Below, piece after piece: positions 50,016 to 53,561 of a DNA stretch of 53,561 bases. The notes under the pieces were generated by a model, which was given only the letters and a program-made list of their open reading frames with translations, had not been told where the DNA came from and did no database searches. The stretch spans positions 1-53,561 of IMG/VR virus record IMGVR_UViG_3300030618_000021; one strand, given 5' to 3'. The DNA is from a virus. Position numbers and translations under genes: made by a program. Position 1 is the stretch's first letter, and each line of letters begins with the position of its first letter.

Positions 50016-50405
50016 ATGAGAACTTTTCTTTTGGGAGTTTGTTATGCGTTGTTAGGATTAGGCGGCGGAATACTGTTGGGAATGTTCTTTGACAGTCATG
50101 ACTTTTTCGATACCGTTCTGAAAAACAAGGGTGTCATCATTTTCAACGGCGGATTACTGTTGACATCGGCTATCAAAGTGCTGCCTCCTCCAGGCGTTCC
50201 GTTCGACATCTACACATTTGTCTACGACTGGACACATCAGTTTCTCAACATTACGAATACACGGTTGCAATCAAACCCAATCATTCAGCCGCCGATTAAC
50301 GCACCGACTACAATCATAGAGCAACAGAAAGTCATACCAGATGTACCCACATCTACTGTTGCGTCCCCAAAAAGTACGAGTGGCTCAGGCCGCTACAATC
50401 TGTAA
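50016..50405 (+). CDS. membrane protein, 129 aa
   Basis: ATG 50016 with AGAGGGTG upstream. Two hydrophobic segments: LLGVCYALLGLGGGILLGMF and GVIIFNGGLLLTSAI, followed by a proline/threonine-rich tail ending SGSGRYNL. Function unknown; a lysis or envelope role is possible. Confidence 0.55.
   Translation: MRTFLLGVCYALLGLGGGILLGMFFDSHDFFDTVLKNKGVIIFNGGLLLTSAIKVLPPPGVPFDIYTFVYDWTHQFLNITNTRLQSNPIIQPPINAPTTIIEQQKVIPDVPTSTVASPKSTSGSGRYNL
50394..50399 (+). promoter_or_regulatory. putative phage promoter -10 (CGC-TACAAT)
   Basis: Lies inside the last codons of the previous gene. CTGTAAGGAGGTCAGTAA and ATG 50418 follow, the same compact arrangement as at the SSB and recA genes. Confidence 0.5.
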
Positions 50406-50417
50406 GGAGGTCAGTAA

Positions 50418-50924
50418 ATGGATATCAAGTTGTCCGGTACAACACCCGGATCATTGTCAGGCAGCGGTGGTACAGCAGGATTCGTACCACTCGACAACAC
50501 GAATACAGAGGTAATTTCAAACGAAAGTGCTAAGTTTGCCTCCGGAGCCAAACGCAGTGAGATCAAGCCGTCATTTCACCTGATTCCACCTGAGGCCAAA
50601 GAACGGCTTGCCATCAGATATACGATGGGAGCTGAAAAGTACGGTATGCTCAACTATTTGGTGGGCATCAACGATCCAGCATTTGTTCGTCAGCTCATCG
50701 ATCATCTTGAGGACCATCTTGAGGATTTCAAGATCAACGGATGTCTTACGGACGATAATCTGGCGGCAATTATGTGGGCTGCTGCTACGCTGATCGTGGT
50801 TGAGACCTACAATCCGACCATTCTTACGGAGGGGATTTTTGCTCCGCGCCGGAAAGTTATTGCTGACGCCCTGGCAGCAGCCCGCGCTCCGCAAAACCTG
50901 TTTGAGGGAAAGCCCAAAACGTAG
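50418..50924 (+). CDS. dATP/dGTP pyrophosphohydrolase-like protein (DUF5664-type)
   Basis: The core, LIPPEAKERLAIRYTMGAEKYG, LNYLVGI, then HLEDHLED and LAAIMWAAATLIVVE, matches the phage dGTP/dATP diphosphohydrolase N-terminal family (a MazG-like all-alpha fold). Acidic residues E and D in the second and third helices would bind Mg. The role is expected to be trimming host dNTP pools for modified-DNA synthesis, although no modified-base biosynthesis gene is present here. The first 45 residues are disordered. GGAGG precedes the ATG. Confidence 0.65.
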   Translation: MDIKLSGTTPGSLSGSGGTAGFVPLDNTNTEVISNESAKFASGAKRSEIKPSFHLIPPEAKERLAIRYTMGAEKYGMLNYLVGINDPAFVRQLIDHLEDHLEDFKINGCLTDDNLAAIMWAAATLIVVETYNPTILTEGIFAPRRKVIADALAAARAPQNLFEGKPKT

Positions 50925-50983
50925 ATCAAAATCCGCGTATACTTACAACAGTTTTTCAACCCGCTGCACACAGGAGTTCCAAA

Positions 50984-51397
50984 ATGAACCTTTCGCTGAT
51001 TCTCCCATTTCTGGCGCACTACTTTGTAGGGCTCTGGACCGCATTCCTCGGTGCCGACGCCAAAGAGCTTGAGCAGGGCATCGTCGCTTTCGTAAAAACG
51101 GACATCGGCAAGCTCGCCGTGGACGCCGTTGCAGCCGTCAACACGCAGACGCTAACCAATACAGCCAAGCGTGATGCTGCTGTTGCTTTGCTGAAACAGG
51201 ATCTCGTAACAGCTGGTAAAGATGCTGCCAGCCTTGCAGAGTCCGATTTCAACCTGTTCGTTGAGATGGCCTACAGCTACGTTAAGGGAACGTTGGGTGG
51301 GCTTGCCAAGGCAACACCTCCTCCGGTGACTGCTGCGGTAGTGGCTCCTGCACTGGCTACCGGCGACGAACCAGCAAACGAATCGCCTACGGCCTAA
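50984..51397 (+). CDS. holin-like protein (LLH type)
   Basis: One N-terminal transmembrane segment (LSLILPFLAHYFVGLWTAFLGA), a central amphipathic helical region and a proline/alanine-rich tail, like phage holins of the LLH superfamily. GGAG six bases before the ATG. It follows its own intergenic region. It would work with the GH24 endolysin. Confidence 0.5.
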   Translation: MNLSLILPFLAHYFVGLWTAFLGADAKELEQGIVAFVKTDIGKLAVDAVAAVNTQTLTNTAKRDAAVALLKQDLVTAGKDAASLAESDFNLFVEMAYSYVKGTLGGLAKATPPPVTAAVVAPALATGDEPANESPTA

Positions 51398-51401
51398 AGC
51401 C

Positions 51402-51788
51402 ATGGCGACCGGGTACGATTGGGCGGGTCACGTAAAAAGCGTGGCTCGCCTTTTACATGCTGATGGTAGTGGCTGGACGAACAAGGCTGTGTATGCCTTG
51501 GACCGATCAGGCCGTGCTGTAACGTTCCTCGATCCAGGGGCTGTTGCATGGACGCTGCTGGGTGCTAACGCGACTGTCCTGTACGATGCCGGTACGCCTG
51601 CAACTGTAGCTCTCCATATACGGCGAACAGAAATCATGATGAAACTGTACGCTAAGGCTGGTATACCGCTTATAGCAAAATCTCATGCTACGACAGCACT
51701 CATCAAGTTCAATGAGGTAGCAGAGTGGGCTGACGTAGAAAAAGTGTTGCGTGCGGCGTATGCTATTGCGAGAAAGGTTCAAGGGTAA
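51402..51788 (+). CDS. DUF6197-like protein
   Basis: The pattern WTNKAVYALDRSGRAVTF, AVAWTLLGANA, then IKFNEVAEWADVEKVLRAAYAIA matches the short phage family DUF6197, whose function is unknown. Starts four bases after the holin-like gene. Confidence 0.6.
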   Translation: MATGYDWAGHVKSVARLLHADGSGWTNKAVYALDRSGRAVTFLDPGAVAWTLLGANATVLYDAGTPATVALHIRRTEIMMKLYAKAGIPLIAKSHATTALIKFNEVAEWADVEKVLRAAYAIARKVQG

Positions 51789-51791
51789 GTC

Positions 51792-52007
51792 ATGGAATTT
51801 CCTAAAGAGGCCCGGTGCAAGAACTGTTGCCACTATACAGAGCCTGTACAGTCTGGTAGCTATGGGCAATGTGGCCTAATGAGTGGGAGTAAAGGTGTAG
51901 CTATGAATGTGAGCACGCTCGCATTTGCAGAGGATGGCGATATGTACTCAGCATGGGTTAATACATACCCTGATTTTGGGTGCGTTCAGTTCGAGGTGAA
52001 AAAGTAA
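51792..52007 (+). CDS. small Cys-rich protein, 71 aa
   Basis: Four or five cysteines (CKNCCHY, GQCGLM, FGCVQF) spaced as in small phage zinc or iron-sulfur proteins. TAATG junction with the next gene. Function unknown. Confidence 0.55.
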   Translation: MEFPKEARCKNCCHYTEPVQSGSYGQCGLMSGSKGVAMNVSTLAFAEDGDMYSAWVNTYPDFGCVQFEVKK

Positions 52008-52486
52008 TGCCAGTCACATTGACCAAAAAAGAGATCAATGACTTACTTGTGAAAGAGCGGGCCAAGAGCCGAACTCGTCAACAGCAATCTGCATTCATGA
52101 AACGTACTCTCCAGATGTACAACGGAGATAAAGGACGAATCCGTGAGAAAACCGGAGATCCTAAAGCTGAGCTGCCTTACACACTTGAGGAGCTGCGAGC
52201 TCTTGTACAGGCGTGTTTAGGCAAGCCATGCAAGTACAACAGTAAGATCAAACTTTCTGTTGCGAATATTGCTGCCGATCATAATGTTCCGTTGGCACGC
52301 GGCGGCACGTTTGACATCTTGAATTTGGACATCATCTCTCAGCAGAGTAATTATCGTAAGGGCGCATGGACGGGAGATGAGTGGCAAAAATTTGTAAAGG
52401 GTTTGGAAAAAAACTTTCCCCCTGAGGCTGTTGAGGATATGTACCGCAGGCTCGTATTAGGCGGGAAATGGACCAGAACTTTATAG
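52007..52486 (+). CDS. HNH endonuclease
   Basis: The motif C-K-Y-N-SKIKL, then ADHNVPLARGGTFDILNL and QQSNYRKG is an HNH core (DH, GG, N and N-x2-K) near residues 78-130. The N-terminal 75 residues form a helical DNA-binding part. Could be a homing enzyme or, as in many phages, a packaging or repair nuclease. ATG 52007 uses the TAATG junction. Confidence 0.82.
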   Translation: MPVTLTKKEINDLLVKERAKSRTRQQQSAFMKRTLQMYNGDKGRIREKTGDPKAELPYTLEELRALVQACLGKPCKYNSKIKLSVANIAADHNVPLARGGTFDILNLDIISQQSNYRKGAWTGDEWQKFVKGLEKNFPPEAVEDMYRRLVLGGKWTRTL

Positions 52487-52497
52487 AGGAGATTCTG

Positions 52498-53561
52498 TTG
52501 AGCATCGAAACGTATGGCAAGAGTATTGCATTCTTGGCTGGCGGGGTAGACGCGTGCGCACTCTGGCGTGCATGGACTCCCTACATCAATATGCCTAATT
52601 CAGGTTTCTACTATCAGTTCAAGGCTGAGGACGTACTTACTCATGACTACGTGATGGTGCAGCGTCTGGGATTGCAAAACAATCTTACGGCGATGAAAGG
52701 TCTGCGGTCGGTAGATATGAAAATCATTTACGATTTGGATGATTTTCTGTGGGATGTTCCAGATTGGAATCCGCATGTAGAACTGCTGCGTCAGGTGGCA
52801 CACGGCTACTCGGTATGTCTGAAGCACTCCGACGTGGCCACGGTGAGCACCTACCCCCTAAAGAAAGCGATCCTCAAGCATCACAAGCACGATCTGATAA
52901 ACGTGTTGACGGGTAAAGAGATTGAAATCGTGGTATGCCCGAACAAGATCGATACCAGGATCGTAGCGCCATACCAAGAACGCGACGAGTTGATCGTAGG
53001 GTGGGCTGGGTCCAATACTCATGAGAAAGACTTCGACATTATCATGCCTGCGTTGCAGAGACTTATTGTTGAGTTTCCGCAGGTAGTGTTTGAGTTTGCC
53101 GGATGGATGCCAGAGGTCCTGAAACAGCACTCCAATACACGATTCAGGTATTGGACACCAGTAAGTGAGTTCTTTACCCGGTATCCACGTTGGGGTTGGA
53201 GCATTATGCTTGCCCCACTGTATTCGCATCCGTTTAATAATTGCAAATGCATATCAGCAGATACGTATGTATTTGGACGTAAGAATGGAAATCTTAGACA
53301 TCTCCCATTACGAAAGATGATCGAAAATGCAGATACTGTTGAGCTACCCGGTCCTGATGGTAAATGGCGGCGCGTAGTGTCATCCGAGTATCAACCAAAG
53401 CAACTCGGTTTATCTGTCGGTGTTCGTGGCGGAGATTTTTATCATGTAACTAAGAATCATAGATTCATCCTTGAGGACGGTACAGAACGATTTGCATACG
53501 ACATCAAGATTGGAGATCGAATTAAGGATGTGAGTTTGGAACCGTTTGGGACGGAACATTC
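52498..53561 (+). CDS. glycosyltransferase (GT4-like) interrupted by an intein, runs off the window
   Basis: TTG 52498 has AGGAG six bases upstream; ATG 52468 is an alternative in the same frame. The extein has IYDLDDFLWDVP, ELIVGWAGSNTHEKDF and LAPLYSHPFNNCK. This sequence fits GT-B/GT4 enzymes, where FNNCKS-x-IK... is the conserved nucleotide-sugar site. The reading frame passes straight into an intein at 53248 and stays open to the window edge, so the downstream half is not seen. The substrate is unknown; decoration of phage DNA, virion or host envelope are options. Confidence 0.8.
   Translation, partial: MSIETYGKSIAFLAGGVDACALWRAWTPYINMPNSGFYYQFKAEDVLTHDYVMVQRLGLQNNLTAMKGLRSVDMKIIYDLDDFLWDVPDWNPHVELLRQVAHGYSVCLKHSDVATVSTYPLKKAILKHHKHDLINVLTGKEIEIVVCPNKIDTRIVAPYQERDELIVGWAGSNTHEKDFDIIMPALQRLIVEFPQVVFEFAGWMPEVLKQHSNTRFRYWTPVSEFFTRYPRWGWSIMLAPLYSHPFNNCKCISADTYVFGRKNGNLRHLPLRKMIENADTVELPGPDGKWRRVVSSEYQPKQLGLSVGVRGGDFYHVTKNHRFILEDGTERFAYDIKIGDRIKDVSLEPFGTEH
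53248..53561 (+). mobile_element. intein N-terminal part (partial, cut by window end)
   Basis: Block A begins with Cys in CISADTYVFG. Block B is GDFYHVTKNHRFILEDG with the TxxH. The insertion is directly after the FNNCK of the glycosyltransferase, where the next expected extein residue is Ser. The C-terminal splice junction and any homing domain lie outside the window. Confidence 0.88.

Larger units (their letters stand above)
789..53071. repeat. dispersed bipartite 11-mer family ACTT-N2-TGTTG (42 exact copies)
   Basis: Hand-counted exact starts. ACTTNNTGTTG on +: 789, 8209, 10589, 11793, 15142, 16936, 18211, 23529, 25248, 27708, 28266, 28476, 31036, 32594, 39682, 52252, 53061. CAACANNAAGT on +: 1031, 1056, 1096, 3245, 4575, 4806, 13779, 14604, 18951, 18985, 19920, 20510, 22053, 24425, 29380, 31323, 32961, 32980, 33895, 39585, 39885, 43877, 44985, 49292, 50332. 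The base after TGTTG is usually A, sometimes C or T, never G in this list. Many one-mismatch copies exist (for example 2236, 22859, 41549, 52237). Copies touch stop codons, precede -10 elements and lie within genes. A few copies may be missed. Confidence 0.85.

Noticed and set aside
8270-50399. Canonical -35 TTGACA partners for the TAYAAT elements
   Set aside because: Checking 16-18 bases upstream of each gave no consistent hexamer; TGTTGAC in the motif is at variable distances, so it is not a standard -35.
789-53071. Dispersed 11-mer as a CRISPR array or transposon end
   Set aside because: Copies are irregularly spaced, in both orientations, mostly within genes, with no spacers, no flanking target duplications and no transposase.
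1-53561. tRNA genes
   Set aside because: No cloverleaf-like segment with TTCRANNC noticed in the short intergenic gaps; a scan with a tRNA finder would be needed to exclude them fully.

Overview
This window is part of a double-stranded DNA tailed phage genome (Caudoviricetes) from an unidentified bacterial host. The evidence is tight co-directional packing with ATGA or TGATG overlaps, a phage-type replisome, a GH24 lysozyme, holin-like membrane proteins, a beta-helix tailspike and a MuF-like head protein. Terminase large subunit, portal, major capsid and tape measure are absent, so the genome continues on at least one side. I saw no tRNA, rRNA, CRISPR array or insertion sequence. Host cannot be assigned by reading alone; promoters look sigma70-like at -10 (TAYAAT) and genes carry GAGG-type Shine-Dalgarno sites.

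Layout: 1-1.3 kb, small genes including zinc-finger peptides. 1.3-26 kb (+), DNA metabolism: DnaB-like helicase, DnaG-like primase, beta-class DNA methyltransferase, 5'-3' exonuclease, a sigma-factor/zinc/histone-H1-like fusion, a GT2 glycosyltransferase, a beta-clamp-like protein, family-A DNA polymerase with an N-terminal uracil-DNA-glycosylase-like domain, gp32-like SSB, RecA interrupted by an intein, a PD-(D/E)XK protein, a DnaX-like clamp loader and a single-chain SbcD-SbcC protein. 26.4-33 kb, a mostly minus-strand island of small genes plus a GNAT and a DUF932 gene, punctuated by regulatory repeats and hairpins. 33-37 kb (+), many tiny genes. 37.3-50 kb, virion-associated genes (nuclease-like, zeta-kinase-like, LamG and beta-helix tail proteins, MuF-like, DUF6582-like protein) and lysis genes. 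50-53.5 kb, dNTP pyrophosphohydrolase-like, holin-like, HNH nuclease and a glycosyltransferase whose sequence is broken by a second intein running off the window edge.

The most striking signal is a dispersed bipartite 11-mer, ACTT-N2-TGTTG (reverse CAACA-N2-AAGT). I count 42 exact copies by hand, against about 0.4 expected by chance on two strands. It sits beside stop codons, just upstream of -10 elements, and inside genes in a strongly preferred codon register. It is nearly absent from 33.9-39.6 kb. Several promoters share the layout motif - 6 to 14 bases - TAYAAT/TCNAAT - GAGG - ATG. With a phage-encoded sigma-like protein in the same genome, this suggests a phage-specific regulatory or chromosome-organising system. 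The link between motif, promoters and sigma-like protein is inference. A second theme is AGGPGSG-type motifs that precede domains in two virion-region proteins.
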